Positions 49,752-58,831 are shown, numbered from the stretch's first letter. The stretch is DNA of 64,000 nucleotides from Paraburkholderia sp. BL23I1N1 (GCF_003610295.1 NZ_RAPV01000001.1:6510001-6574000), one strand, 5' to 3'. Numbers and translations: made by a program. The notes: a model not told the origin generated them from the letters alone.

Positions 49752-49876
49752 GGCCGCCGGATCCGGTCAGGCAGTGGAACGTCAGGGGAAGTGAGCAGAA
49801 AAAGAAGGCGCTCAACAGGCAGAGAGCGCCCCTTTAACACGCCGCGTCGGAGTCGACGCATTAATCGAACGAACCA

Positions 49877-49911
49877 GCCGCGCGGATTTTTCAAGTCCGC
49901 GCGGCTTTTTT
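49877..49911 (+). terminator. Intrinsic terminator after the chemoreceptor gene
   Basis: GCCGCGCGGA and TCCGCGCGGC form a 10-bp stem with a 9-base loop, followed by six T residues. It is 126 bases after the stop codon. Confidence 0.92.
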
Positions 49912-50010
49912 GTGGCCGTCCGCGGCTAAAGCCACAGCCGCGTCTGCCCGGCGAAAGCGCAGGCCCTTGCCGTTCAGCAAACGCTTACCGCGCCTCATCC
50001 CGCAACCAGG

Positions 50011-50045
50011 TTAAGCCGAATTTGGCATCGCCGAATTCGGCTTAA
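50011..50045. repeat. 12-bp palindrome upstream of the TRIC-family gene
   Basis: TTAAGCCGAATT and AATTCGGCTTAA enclose 11 bases. There is no immediate T tract on the plus strand. It could be a processing hairpin or an operator for the following gene. Confidence 0.6.
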
Positions 50046-50163
50046 GGCATTTTCATCATGACTCGCCGCTTCCGAGAATGGCCGCTTTCAAACGCCCGCC
50101 TCGCGGCACGCTCCGATGCGGAGCCGTTTCTCTCGCGAGTGCCGTCCCGTCAAGGCCGCCGTC

Positions 50164-50787
50164 ATGTTGCTCCACCTCCTCTACCTGCTTGCGATCATCG
50201 CCGAAGCCATGTCCGGCGCAATGATGGGCATGCGCCGCGGCACTGACCGCTTCGGCCTGTGCCTCGTCGGCACCGTCACCGCACTCGGCGGCGGCACGGT
50301 GCGCGACGTGTTGCTCGGCCACTATCCCCTTGCATGGATCTCGCATCCAGATTACGTTCTGATTACAATCGGGGCAGCGTCGATTGCCGCGGCCAGCGCC
50401 AAATGGCTGCGCCACTGGCAACGGCTGTTCGTCACGGTGAACGCGATCGGCCTGATCGCGTTCACCATCATCGGTTGCGATGTTGCCGCGACGCTGGACG
50501 TGAGCCCGGCAATCGTCTTCCTGGCCGGCGCGATTACCGGCGTGTGCGGCGGCATGCTGCGCGACCTGCTGTGCAATCAGATGCCGCTCGTGTTGCGCGA
50601 GGAGTTGTACGCCAGCATCGCGCTCGGCGCGGGCGCGTTGTACGTGGCCCTGCAAGCCTGCGACGTGGCGCCGGGGCCGGCCTCCCTCGCGGTGCTGGCC
50701 GGGGGCTTCGCGGCCCGCATGCTGGCCGTGCGGTTTCGCTGGCAACTCAAGGTATTCACCGCCGCCGATTCGGGCGGCGCAAGTTAA
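50164..50787 (+). CDS. TRIC-family (UPF0126/YadS) membrane channel protein
   Basis: A 207-residue membrane protein with two copies of the UPF0126 three-helix repeat, each carrying a GGxxRD turn (GGGTVRDVLLGHYPL and GGMLRDLLCNQMPL). Bacterial TRIC proteins form trimeric cation channels. The ATG at 50164 (MLLHLLYLLAI) gives the usual N-terminus; the upstream extension is not hydrophobic and is unlikely. It precedes a penicillin-binding protein gene by 135 bp. Confidence 0.9.
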   Translation: MLLHLLYLLAIIAEAMSGAMMGMRRGTDRFGLCLVGTVTALGGGTVRDVLLGHYPLAWISHPDYVLITIGAASIAAASAKWLRHWQRLFVTVNAIGLIAFTIIGCDVAATLDVSPAIVFLAGAITGVCGGMLRDLLCNQMPLVLREELYASIALGAGALYVALQACDVAPGPASLAVLAGGFAARMLAVRFRWQLKVFTAADSGGAS

Positions 50788-50922
50788 TCCCGCTGCACGC
50801 CTCGCGCGTGTGGCTTTCACTCGAGGAGCACGCTCGACAGCCACGCGCAACAGGCCGCTGGCGTTGCCGGTTTTGGCACGCAACGCATCGCTGTTTCGCC
50901 TCGCTGTTCGCTCACCGCACTC

Positions 50923-52683
50923 ATGGTCCAAAAGAAGAAATCGCAGTCGCACGATCCATACGCGCCCGTCGCGAAGAACCAGTTGCTGGCCGCGCGCCTG
51001 CCGGTGTGGCGCTCAAAATTTGTCGTCCTGCTGGTGTTCGCCGCGTTCGCGTCGCTGGCGGGGCGCGCGTTCTGGGTGCAGGTGGTCAATCAGGATTTCT
51101 ACGTCGACCAGGGGCAAAAACGCTATCAACGCACCATCGAACTCGATGCGACGCGCGGGCGCATTGTCGACCGCAATGGCTCGATGCTCGCCGTCAGCCT
51201 CGCGACCTATGAAATCTGGGCCTCGCCCAAACTGCTCGACGAAGCCGCCTTCGCGCCGCTTTCGAAGCTGCTCGACCTGCCGCTGGCGGAACTGCGCCGG
51301 CGTCTGAACGGCGACAAGACCTTCGTGCTGCTCAAGCGCCAGGTGGACGCCGACACCACCGATCACGTCAACAAACTGGGCCTCGCCGGCATCACGCAGA
51401 TTGCCGATTCGAAGCGTTTTTATCCCGAAGGCGAATCGGCGGCGCACGTGGTCGGCTTCACGGATATCGAGGACAACGGCCAGGAGGGCGTCGAACTCGC
51501 CGCCAACGAGCAACTGCTTGGCGTGCCGGGCCAGCGCGAAGTGATCCGCGACCGTCTGGGCCGGGTGGTGTCCGAAACCCGGCCGCTCGTGCCCGCGCAG
51601 AACGGCGACACCATCCACCTGACAATCGACCGACGCATTCAGCAGGTCGCCTACGCGCAACTGAAAGACGCCATTGCCAAACATCACGCCGAAGCCGGCA
51701 GCGTGGTCGTGCTCGACGCGCGCAACGGCGAGATTCTCGCGCTCGCCAACTATCCGAGCTTCGATCCGAACGACCGCGCGCGTCTGACCGGACGGCAACT
51801 GCGCAATCGCGCGGTCGTCGACACCTTCGAACCGGGCTCGACAATCAAGCCGGTGGTGGTCGCGCTATCGATCGACGAAGGCAAGGTGCGGCCGCAAAGC
51901 GTTATCGACACCGCGCCGGGCTGGTACAAGATCGGCCCGGCCGTGATTCACGACACGTCGAATCATGGCGCGATGACGGTTGCCGAAGCCGTGCAGAAGT
52001 CGAGCAATATCGCGCTCGCCAAGCTCGCGCTGAATCTGCCCGCCGAAAAGATCTGGAACAAGTATCAGGAATACGGGCTTGGGTTGAGACCCGAGCTGAC
52101 CTTTCCGGGTGTCGCATCAGGCAAGGTGCGCCCGTACAAACGCTGGCGTCCGATCGAACAGGCGACCATGGCGTATGGCTACGGGCTGTCCACTTCGCTG
52201 CTGCAGATCGCGCAGGTCTACACCGCTTATGCCGGTGACGGCACCCTGCATCCTGTGAGTCTGTTGCGGAAGGACAAAGAGGCGGACCGAGACTCAGACA
52301 GGAACCCAGGTGCGAGTGACCCGTCGCAAACCGTCGATAAAGGTCACGCAGTCACGACGCCCGCCACCGCGCGCGCGATCCGCTCGATGCTCGAAATGGC
52401 CACGGGCCCGGGCGGCACCGGGCGTACCGCGGCGGTGGAAGGCTACCGGATCGGCGGCAAAACCGGCACGGCGCGCAAACAGGTCGGCGCGACTTACGCG
52501 AAAAACCGGTACCGCGCGCTGTTTGTCGGCATGGCGCCGATGAGCGACCCGCGGCTGATCGTTGCCGTCATGATCGACGACCCGGCCGGCAAGGCGTTCT
52601 ACGGCGGGACGGTGGCCGGGCCGGTGTTCGGTGCGGTGACGGGTGGCGCGCTGCAATTGCTGGGGGTGCCGCCGGATGCGTGA
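50923..52683 (+). CDS. Class B penicillin-binding protein (FtsI-like transpeptidase)
   Basis: A 586-residue class B PBP. A membrane anchor near residues 30-50 follows a charged cytoplasmic tail. The transpeptidase triad is complete: STIK (S306-K309), SSN in QKSSNIALAKLAL, and KTG in GGKTGTARK. It cross-links septal or sidewall peptidoglycan. FtsI is normally in the dcw cluster; this gene has no dcw neighbours, so it is probably a paralogue. An unusual hydrophilic insert (KDKEADRDSDRNPGAS) lies between the SxN and KTG motifs. Confidence 0.93.
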   Translation: MVQKKKSQSHDPYAPVAKNQLLAARLPVWRSKFVVLLVFAAFASLAGRAFWVQVVNQDFYVDQGQKRYQRTIELDATRGRIVDRNGSMLAVSLATYEIWASPKLLDEAAFAPLSKLLDLPLAELRRRLNGDKTFVLLKRQVDADTTDHVNKLGLAGITQIADSKRFYPEGESAAHVVGFTDIEDNGQEGVELAANEQLLGVPGQREVIRDRLGRVVSETRPLVPAQNGDTIHLTIDRRIQQVAYAQLKDAIAKHHAEAGSVVVLDARNGEILALANYPSFDPNDRARLTGRQLRNRAVVDTFEPGSTIKPVVVALSIDEGKVRPQSVIDTAPGWYKIGPAVIHDTSNHGAMTVAEAVQKSSNIALAKLALNLPAEKIWNKYQEYGLGLRPELTFPGVASGKVRPYKRWRPIEQATMAYGYGLSTSLLQIAQVYTAYAGDGTLHPVSLLRKDKEADRDSDRNPGASDPSQTVDKGHAVTTPATARAIRSMLEMATGPGGTGRTAAVEGYRIGGKTGTARKQVGATYAKNRYRALFVGMAPMSDPRLIVAVMIDDPAGKAFYGGTVAGPVFGAVTGGALQLLGVPPDA

Positions 52684-52706
52684 GGCGGGCTCTGGCGCTG
52701 CGGCGA

Positions 52707-53822
52707 TCAACGCGGCGCGTTATCGCCGTCCGCTTTCACCAGCGCCTCGATGCGGTTGCGGCCGTTGCGTTTGGCCTGATACATCGCCCGATCGGCTTCT
52801 TCCATCATCGCGTGGCCGTGCACGGCCGCCTCGGCCGGCGCGCCGGTAATCGTGCGCGCCGCCACGCCAATCGACACGGTCAACACAATGCGTTCACCGT
52901 GATCGTCCTGCAAATCCAGCCTTTCGACGGCCAGCCGCACGCGCTCGGCCACCGTCAGCGCGTCGGCCCGATCGCCTTGCAGCAGCGCGGTGAACTCTTC
53001 GCCACCGTAGCGTGCCACGGTATCGCCGAGCCGCACCTGCTGTCGCACACAGGCCGCCACCGCGGCAAGAGCGCGGTCGCCGGTCTGATGTCCGTAGGTA
53101 TCGTTGATCCGCTTGAAACTGTCGATATCGATGAAAAGACACGCGACCGGTACGCCATATCGCACGGCGCGCATGATCTCCTCGCGCAGCCGTTCGTCGA
53201 AGTAGCGGCGATTGGCGAGGCCGGTCAGCGAATCGGTCATGCCGAGTTGCTTGAGCCGCTCACGATGCGCGACATTGTCGAGACTCGCGGTCACGATGCT
53301 CGCGAAGCGCTCCAGAATATCCGTCGCCATGCCTTCGGCGAAACGGCCCGGATCGTCGCTGCAGAGGCATAGATAGCCGCTGACGGTATCGCCGGCGGCA
53401 AGCGGCAGCAAGATCGCGCTCGCCGGCGTATCGGCGTCGCCGAAGAACGCGCGGCGCGCCGTTTCATCCAGCTCGCTCGGCTTGCCCAGCCACGGCTGTC
53501 CCTCGTCGCACAGACCCTGGGCAGCGAGACCGCCTTCGCGCGACGTTTTCAGATTGGGCTGGTCGAGCGCATGCAAAGCGTTCGGTTCGAGCAGCTCGAG
53601 CAACATCGGCGCGCGATCGTCGAGCCACAACGCCACCCTCGCCAGCGAGAATTCTTGCGGCAGATGGCTGAATAGCGTGTCGAGAAACGACGCGAAATCC
53701 TGCGCGCCGATCAACTTCAACTCGACGTTCTGGAACCGGCGCAGCGTGCGCTCGTTGTGCTGCACTGTATCGACGAGCGAGCGAAGGCGGTCTGAAAGCG
53801 GCGTTTGAGCGAGATTCGTCAC
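52707..53822 (-). CDS. Diguanylate cyclase with DUF484/GAF-like sensor
   Basis: About 371 residues from a GTG at 53822 (encoding MTNLAQTPLSDRL); a TTG 16 codons upstream is an alternative. Residues about 25-190 form a DUF484/GAF-like domain (FQNVELKLIGAQDF). The rest is a GGDEF domain with the active variant GGEEF (ARYGGEEFTALL) and the substrate helix DSLTGLANRRYFDERL. No membrane segment is seen, so it is cytosolic. It is convergent with the PBP gene. Confidence 0.92.
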   Translation of the reverse strand: MTNLAQTPLSDRLRSLVDTVQHNERTLRRFQNVELKLIGAQDFASFLDTLFSHLPQEFSLARVALWLDDRAPMLLELLEPNALHALDQPNLKTSREGGLAAQGLCDEGQPWLGKPSELDETARRAFFGDADTPASAILLPLAAGDTVSGYLCLCSDDPGRFAEGMATDILERFASIVTASLDNVAHRERLKQLGMTDSLTGLANRRYFDERLREEIMRAVRYGVPVACLFIDIDSFKRINDTYGHQTGDRALAAVAACVRQQVRLGDTVARYGGEEFTALLQGDRADALTVAERVRLAVERLDLQDDHGERIVLTVSIGVAARTITGAPAEAAVHGHAMMEEADRAMYQAKRNGRNRIEALVKADGDNAPR

Positions 53823-54135
53823 GTTAGCAATGATGCGGGCCCGGAGGCGAAGCGGGGTCGACGGCCCCAATCGCTGTAATAACGGCCAATTCCGCGAGGT
53901 CTTGAGGGTTGCATCACCGCGCGTGCAAAACAGCGGCGTAACAAGGCGATCAGATAGCGGGAGCAGGCGCGGAAACTTTGAGCGCGATCTTAAGTTTGGC
54001 TTAATTCTTACCTGTAACTATGGCGCACAACATCCCCTGTTGAGCCGCCAGAACATCGGCGGCGCTTTTTTTCTAAAGGGATGTCGCCGACGCGCCGATA
54101 GATGGACAGCATGCCTGCGAAGAAGGAGTCAAACG
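53823..54135. other. Intergenic region between the diguanylate cyclase and a small gene
   Basis: About 310 bp between divergent genes. It holds both promoters by position, but neither could be drawn with confidence. No open frame has a ribosome site except the one that starts the next gene. Confidence 0.6.
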
Positions 54136-54393
54136 ATGGTGGAAGACACGGTATTCGAGCATTTGCGCGCGATGCCCGGCAACGAATGGGTGCGCCAGAT
54201 CCACTCATGCAAGGTCTCGGACCCTTTGCAACCCCCTTGGGGACGCTCGTACAGACTCGTCGAATGGACCATGAAGCACACCCCCGAGTCTAGCCGCCGC
54301 GTCGTGCCCGCGGAAAGCACGCCACTCGAAATCGCCCAGGCGGTCGTATCGCACATTCCGGGGCGCCGCTTCTGCCAGCATAGCGACGACTAA
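54136..54393 (+). CDS. Small protein of unknown function
   Basis: An 85-residue protein with a strong ribosome site (AAGAAGGAGTCAAACG before the ATG). It has no membrane segment or recognised motif; it contains two cysteines, a mid-protein WGRSYRLVEW and a helical C-terminus. Composition and length look like a cytosolic accessory protein. Function not assigned. Confidence 0.75.
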   Translation: MVEDTVFEHLRAMPGNEWVRQIHSCKVSDPLQPPWGRSYRLVEWTMKHTPESSRRVVPAESTPLEIAQAVVSHIPGRRFCQHSDD

Positions 54394-54434
54394 TCGACGA
54401 CTAGGCGACGACTAATCGCGCAGCTGGCACCCTC

Positions 54435-55073
54435 TCAGCTTTTCGCGCGCTTCGCCACTTCTTCCTTAAACAGCGCGAATTCTTCCGCAACGGCCCTGGC
54501 GACACTCGGGCGCTGCATCAACCGCTTGTAGTACTCAGCCACCGCCGGCCATTGCGACAGATCGATGCCGCCATACGACGCCCAGTTCAGCACGGTGACC
54601 AGATAGGCATCGCCCACGCTGAATGCGTCGAGCAGATACTCGCTTTGCACCAGATGATCTTGCAGAGCGCCTAGCCGCAACGCGGCCTTGTCGCGTGCAT
54701 AGCGCTTCACGTCTTCCGGTGCGCGCGCGTCGAGTAGCGGCACGAACACCGCCTTGTGCAATTCCGTACTGATAAAACCCAGCCATTGCTGCAGCCGCGC
54801 GCGCTGCGCCGTGCCCGCGGCGGGCGCGAGCCGTGCGGCCGGAAAATGATCGGCCACGTACGGCAGGATCGCCGTGTTTTCGGTCAACAGCCAGCCTTCG
54901 TCCGTGCGCAACACCGGCACTTGCCCAAGCGGACTGATCGGATAGAAGTCCGAGCCATCCGACAACTGTTTCGACTGCGTATCGACCTGAATGTACCCGG
55001 CCTGCGCCCCCGCCTCGTACAACGCGATGCGGGTGGCCATTGAGCAAGCAAGCGGCGAGAAGTACAAATCCAT
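54435..55073 (-). CDS. Glutathione S-transferase family protein
   Basis: A 212-residue GST. The N-terminal thioredoxin-like domain has DLYFSPLACSMATRIALYE and the cis-proline/glutathione segment GQVPVLRTDEGWLLTENTAI; the all-helical C-terminal domain follows from about residue 85. The residues SMATR suggest a serine or cysteine at the active site, as in beta-class enzymes. The ATG at 55073 has AGGAGT upstream; frames reaching further upstream are shadows. Divergent from a TetR gene. Confidence 0.9.
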   Translation of the reverse strand: MDLYFSPLACSMATRIALYEAGAQAGYIQVDTQSKQLSDGSDFYPISPLGQVPVLRTDEGWLLTENTAILPYVADHFPAARLAPAAGTAQRARLQQWLGFISTELHKAVFVPLLDARAPEDVKRYARDKAALRLGALQDHLVQSEYLLDAFSVGDAYLVTVLNWASYGGIDLSQWPAVAEYYKRLMQRPSVARAVAEEFALFKEEVAKRAKS

Positions 55074-55096
55074 GGGGGAAACTCCTGTCGTTGGTG

Positions 55097-55158
55097 TTTT
55101 TGTACTATATTGCATATAAATCACTTTCGCCATATTTTTATGCGGACCAGTACAAAAA
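55097..55158. promoter_or_regulatory. Control region between the GST and TetR genes
   Basis: The 66-bp divergent gap is AT-rich. TTTTTGTAC (55097-55105) and GTACAAAAA (55150-55158) are inverted 9-bp repeats, and ATAT-TGC-ATAT (55107-55117) is a shorter candidate operator. Promoters of both genes must overlap this region. Confidence 0.45.
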
Positions 55159-55820
55159 AAGGAATCCGCCCTCGTGGCCGCCCGCGTGCCTACGATTCCG
55201 ACCAGGCGCTCGCCGATGCAAGAGATGTGTTCTGGCGCAGCGGCTACGCGGGCACCTCGCTGGATCAATTGAGCGCCGCGACCGGCATGAATCGCCCGAG
55301 CCTGTACAGCGCATTCGGCGACAAACATGCGTTGTATCTGACCGCGCTCGACCGTTATATCGAGGCCGGCCGGCTCGCGATGGTTCATGCGCTCGGCGAG
55401 GACCTGCCCCTGCCGCAGGCGCTGCTACGCGTTTATGACGGCGCGCTCGCGTGGTACTTGCCCGCCGACGGCGATCCTCTTGGCTGCTTCATGATCGGCA
55501 CCGCCGCGGTCGAAGCGGTGGATGACGCCGAGGTCCGCGCAGCACTTTCCGAGGGACTGCGCACCTATGACAAAGCCTTCGAGAAACGCTTCAAGCTGGC
55601 GCAGGCCACGGGCGAACTGGCCGCCGATGCACAAGCGCCACTCCTCGCGAAGCTCGCGTCGGCGATTTTGCACAGCCTCGCGTTGCGCGCCCGCGCGGGC
55701 GATTCGCGCGCGTCGCTGCGGGCAACAGCGGTTGCGGGGGTGGCGTTGCTATGCGGCAATGCGGGCGAACCGCTTGTGCCTGCAACGGGAAAAACCTCAG
55801 CGAAGGGACGTGCGCGATAA
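55140..55820 (+). CDS. TetR-family transcriptional regulator
   Basis: A 226-residue TetR protein from the ATG at 55140. The HTH is GTSLDQLSAATGMNRPSLYSAF (about residues 36-57, with the usual helix 3 GMNRPSLY), followed by an all-helical ligand domain of the AcrR-like C-terminal type. It likely represses the divergent GST gene and itself in response to an electrophile or other small ligand. A longer frame starting at a TTG at 55110 is less likely. Confidence 0.9.
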   Translation: MRTSTKKGIRPRGRPRAYDSDQALADARDVFWRSGYAGTSLDQLSAATGMNRPSLYSAFGDKHALYLTALDRYIEAGRLAMVHALGEDLPLPQALLRVYDGALAWYLPADGDPLGCFMIGTAAVEAVDDAEVRAALSEGLRTYDKAFEKRFKLAQATGELAADAQAPLLAKLASAILHSLALRARAGDSRASLRATAVAGVALLCGNAGEPLVPATGKTSAKGRAR

Positions 55821-56173
55821 CGCGGAAGGTGTTTCGCCCGCGTCGTTCAGTGTCCTCCTGGATATAGGCAGCCGGATCGCAGCGGGTTTGCAATGCTTGA
55901 CAGTCACGGAGAACGGTTTTGCCTATCATGGACTCTTCCGCCAGACGCGCTATGGTTTCGACATGACCTATCCGTACGACTTACTGACCGCTGCCTGTCT
56001 TTTCATTATCGTGGTCTCCACCTCGATCATGCTCGCGCTCACCTGAGTGGTGTAACGCCCCCTCTTGCGGGTTGCGAACCGCTCAACGCACCCAACACAC
56101 TTAAAGCGCGCCACGCGCTTCCGTAAAAAGACGGGATATACTGTACATATATACAGTACTTTTCGTCTGAGCA
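55821..56173. other. Intergenic region with a possible 27-residue membrane peptide
   Basis: An ORF at 55963-56046 could encode MTYPYDLLTAACLF followed by a hydrophobic stretch, that is, a single-helix membrane peptide, but it lacks a good ribosome site. The region ends in the LexA box of the next gene. Confidence 0.4.
56141..56156 (+). promoter_or_regulatory. LexA (SOS) box of the unknown gene at 56174
   Basis: CTGTACATATATACAG matches CTG-N10-CAG exactly. It lies 17 bases before the start codon, so repression would also block the ribosome-binding region of the DNA template and any promoter just upstream. Confidence 0.88.
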
Positions 56174-56542
56174 ATGCGCCTTCCTCCCTTCGACCCTCCC
56201 ACGCTCGGCGATCTGCGCGCCTGGTGGCGCACGCGCGACGAGCAGGCCGTTCAGCGGCTCATCCTCGAGGTCCAGCGTCAACGGCTCACTCTGCTGGAGT
56301 TGCGCAACCTGATCGACAGCGGCGTCCAGCAGGCGCGCGCCGCCGACCGCACGCTGGTCGAGCGCGGCGAACCATTAATGACGCTACGCATACGGATCGC
56401 GCAGGAAGTGCTGCGGGTTGGCGATATCGACGATACGCGGCAGATAGGCCGCGCCGAACAGGAAAGGCTCGCCGTGCACACCCAGGGCCAGATGGAATAT
56501 GCACGCGAAGGTCGCCTGAGGCGGCAGCGCCGGAATATCTAG
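56174..56542 (+). CDS. SOS-regulated helical protein of unknown function
   Basis: A 122-residue protein with no match I recognise. It is highly charged (many Arg and Glu), likely helical through residues 20-65 (ERGEPLMTLRIRIAQEV lies within the second helix region) and lacks cysteine and membrane segments. The ATG has no strong Shine-Dalgarno. A perfect LexA box sits 17 bases upstream, so it should be DNA-damage induced. It is convergent with, and overlaps by four bases, the LysE gene. A DNA-repair or division-control role is only inferred from its regulation. Confidence 0.75.
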   Translation: MRLPPFDPPTLGDLRAWWRTRDEQAVQRLILEVQRQRLTLLELRNLIDSGVQQARAADRTLVERGEPLMTLRIRIAQEVLRVGDIDDTRQIGRAEQERLAVHTQGQMEYAREGRLRRQRRNI

Positions 56543-57165
56543 CGCGTTTGCGTGGCGACGCGCAGGCCGAGAGAGATGAACAACACGCCGATGATCTTGT
56601 TTTGCCAGCGGCTCAGCCATGTCAGACGCTTGACGAATTTGCCCAGCGGACGAATGGTCAGCACGATCAGCGTTGTATAAAGCGCGCTCATACCGACGAA
56701 AATCAGTCCGAGCGTCGTGAACTGCAGGAATGAGGAACCGTGCTCGGGGCGAACGAACTGCGGCAGGAACGCGAGAAAAAACAGTGCGGTCTTCGGGTTC
56801 AACACTTCGGTGGGAATCGCCTGAAAGAACGCCTTAGAAGCGGAGACCGGCGCAACCGTCGGCAAAAGCGTGCTCGCCCGCTTTTCGCGCAAGGCGCGAA
56901 TGCCCAGATAAACAAGGTACGCGGCGCCAACGAATTTCACGGCATTGAAGGCAAGTGTCGACGTCATCAGCAAGGCCGACAGCCCGACCGCCGCGCCCAA
57001 CGTGTGGATGAAATCGCCAACGGCGATACCGAGACCGGTGAGTATGCCGGCCTTGCGCCCGCCATGCACCGTGCGAGTCAAAACCAGCAGCACAGCCGGG
57101 CCAGGAATCAGAAAGAGCCCTAATACAACGGCAACGAACGTTCCCAGTGTAGAAAAATCAAGCAT
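56539..57165 (-). CDS. LysE/RhtB-family exporter
   Basis: A 208-residue inner-membrane exporter with six predicted helices. VLGLFLIPGPAVLLVLTRT in helix 1 and NPKTALFFLAFLPQFV in helix 4 are the family signatures. Members export basic amino acids, homoserine or related metabolites. The ATG at 57165 has GGAGACGAC upstream. The stop overlaps the end of the convergent SOS-type gene. Confidence 0.9.
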   Translation of the reverse strand: MLDFSTLGTFVAVVLGLFLIPGPAVLLVLTRTVHGGRKAGILTGLGIAVGDFIHTLGAAVGLSALLMTSTLAFNAVKFVGAAYLVYLGIRALREKRASTLLPTVAPVSASKAFFQAIPTEVLNPKTALFFLAFLPQFVRPEHGSSFLQFTTLGLIFVGMSALYTTLIVLTIRPLGKFVKRLTWLSRWQNKIIGVLFISLGLRVATQTR

Positions 57166-57283
57166 GTCGTCTCCTTGGTCGCGCACCCGATTCAGCAGAC
57201 CGGCATGCGTTTAGCGGACGATTATAGACATTCGCCGATTCCCCCGCCGGCGATCCGTTACCATGGCGGGCACAGGGCCGCAT

Positions 57284-57340
57284 GGGTCTAATGCATGAGT
57301 CACGCGTGAGAGTCACACGTGAGACTCATGCATTAGACCC
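57284..57340. repeat. 18-bp perfect inverted repeat with 21-base loop
   Basis: GGGTCTAATGCATGAGTC at 57284-57301 pairs exactly with 57323-57340. The loop holds two overlapping CACGCGTGAGA/CACACGTGAGA copies that lengthen the hairpin further. It is not a terminator (no T tract) and lies 40 bases before the YigZ start codon. Confidence 0.9.
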
Positions 57341-57379
57341 ACATAAGGCCCGCATTTTTCATCCACCGACGTCTTTGCC

Positions 57380-57964
57380 TTGCCCACCTATACCTTGCCC
57401 GCGCCGCTCTGCGCGGAACTCGAAATTCGCAAGAGCCGATTCATCGCGCATGCGATACCGGTCGCCGACCGCGACGCCGCGATGGCCGAATTGCGGCGTC
57501 TGCGCGACGAGCATCCTGGCGCGACGCATGTGTGCTGGGCGCTGCTGGCAGGTGGCCAGTCAGGCATGTCCGACGACGGCGAGCCGTCCGGCACCGCGGG
57601 CCGGCCCATTCTCGAAGTGCTGCGGCACCATGATCTGGACGGCGTGCTGGCGGCCGTCGTGCGGTATTACGGTGGCGTGAAGCTGGGCGCCGGCGGATTG
57701 GTGCGGGCGTATACCGACGCGATTGCCTCGGCGCTATTAGATGCGCCGCGAGTGGAGAGAATTGCTCTGGTTACGCTGATCGTCGAAGTGAGTTACGCCG
57801 ACGAAGCGAAAGTGCGCAGATGGATCGAGGCCGAAGGCTACGGACTCGTGGACAGCGCCTACGGGATGCTGGTGAAGATGACGGTCCGGCTGCCCGTCAA
57901 CGCGGTCGACGATGCCCGGCTAGCGCTCGTGGATATGACTCAGGGCAAAGCCGGTTTCTTCTGA
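57380..57964 (+). CDS. yigZ: YigZ/IMPACT-family protein
   Basis: A 194-residue protein with a TTG start. The N-terminal UPF0029/IMPACT domain shows RKSRFIAHAIPVADRDA, and the core SDDGEPSGTAGRPILE plus AVVRYYGGVKLGAGGLVRAY are the family signature; a short ferredoxin-like C-terminal domain follows. Bacterial YigZ resembles the ribosome-associated IMPACT proteins but its role is unsettled. No alternative ATG in the first 100 codons fits the family, so the TTG is accepted. Confidence 0.85.
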   Translation: MPTYTLPAPLCAELEIRKSRFIAHAIPVADRDAAMAELRRLRDEHPGATHVCWALLAGGQSGMSDDGEPSGTAGRPILEVLRHHDLDGVLAAVVRYYGGVKLGAGGLVRAYTDAIASALLDAPRVERIALVTLIVEVSYADEAKVRRWIEAEGYGLVDSAYGMLVKMTVRLPVNAVDDARLALVDMTQGKAGFF

Positions 57965-58200
57965 TCGGGTTGCCCGCCCCGCAAGACTGTTTCAATCGTT
58001 AGCAAATTCCGGCCCCGCTCCGCTTAATAAGATGCACGGCTCGCTGTTACCATGCTGTTCTGTACCGCGATGACTCAACTTAAAAGGCAACTCCTCTGAC
58101 CTCGACCGCCGCTTTTTCCAGCACAGCGCCCGAGTCGCCGCAACAGAGTCAGTCTCTGCGGCAACCGCTCGGTCCCCCGCCTCCGGCCCTGAGAACCGCT

Positions 58201-58740
58201 GTGCTCAAGGGTTGCGGCGCCGTCGCACTGCCGTTGATGCTGTCGGCTTGCTCCTGGTCATGGTTCGGCCTGAATAGCCCACCGCGCACGGCCGCGCATT
58301 TAACCGGCTGGCTCAGCGTCGCCCCTGCCAGCGATTTCGTCTACGTGCCGGCGCGCGACGGCCAGGTTTCGCCGAACCGGATCGAAAACACGGCGATGAC
58401 CGCCGTTGTGCTAAAAAGCGATATCAACGAGGCCGTGCGCAACGGCATTGCAAGCAGTTTGCGGATCGCCGGTTTTCATCTCGCCGAAGGCGGGAAGGTT
58501 CTGAGCGGCAGCATCGAGAAATTCACGGTAGACGACTCGCGATCGCCGGCATTCTGGACACTGAAAATGCGCTACATCGTGACCGATGCCGCAACCCAGA
58601 AGGTTGTGTTCGCAACCACCAAGACGGTCCGGCAGAAGTCGCCTAAATTCACCAGCAACACCATCGCCATCGAAGACACGGTCAGGCTCAGCGTCGATGC
58701 CTTGATCAGCGATCCGGGCTTCGTCAAATCGGTGAATTGA
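58201..58740 (+). CDS. Uncharacterised lipoprotein
   Basis: A 179-residue protein from a GTG start with a lipoprotein signal peptide (LMLSACS lipobox, modified cysteine at C17). The mature part is beta-rich with a helix (INEAVRNGIASSLRIAGF), resembling YajG- or PqiC-like outer-membrane lipoproteins. It is expected at the inner face of the outer membrane. No clear operon partner; 156 bases separate it from the downstream LysE-family gene. Confidence 0.8.
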   Translation: MLKGCGAVALPLMLSACSWSWFGLNSPPRTAAHLTGWLSVAPASDFVYVPARDGQVSPNRIENTAMTAVVLKSDINEAVRNGIASSLRIAGFHLAEGGKVLSGSIEKFTVDDSRSPAFWTLKMRYIVTDAATQKVVFATTKTVRQKSPKFTSNTIAIEDTVRLSVDALISDPGFVKSVN

Positions 58741-58831
58741 GCGCACGGACCGAATCGGCACGGTCCGCCGATTCGCTACAATCGGGGAATATCGGGAAAA
58801 GCTGAATCGCGCGGAACGGCGTCTTAGCGCC

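Larger units (their letters stand above)
49752..50163. other. Intergenic region after the chemoreceptor gene
   Basis: About 410 bp with the chemoreceptor terminator (49877-49911) and a separate palindrome (50011-50045). No gene is supported. Confidence 0.6.
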
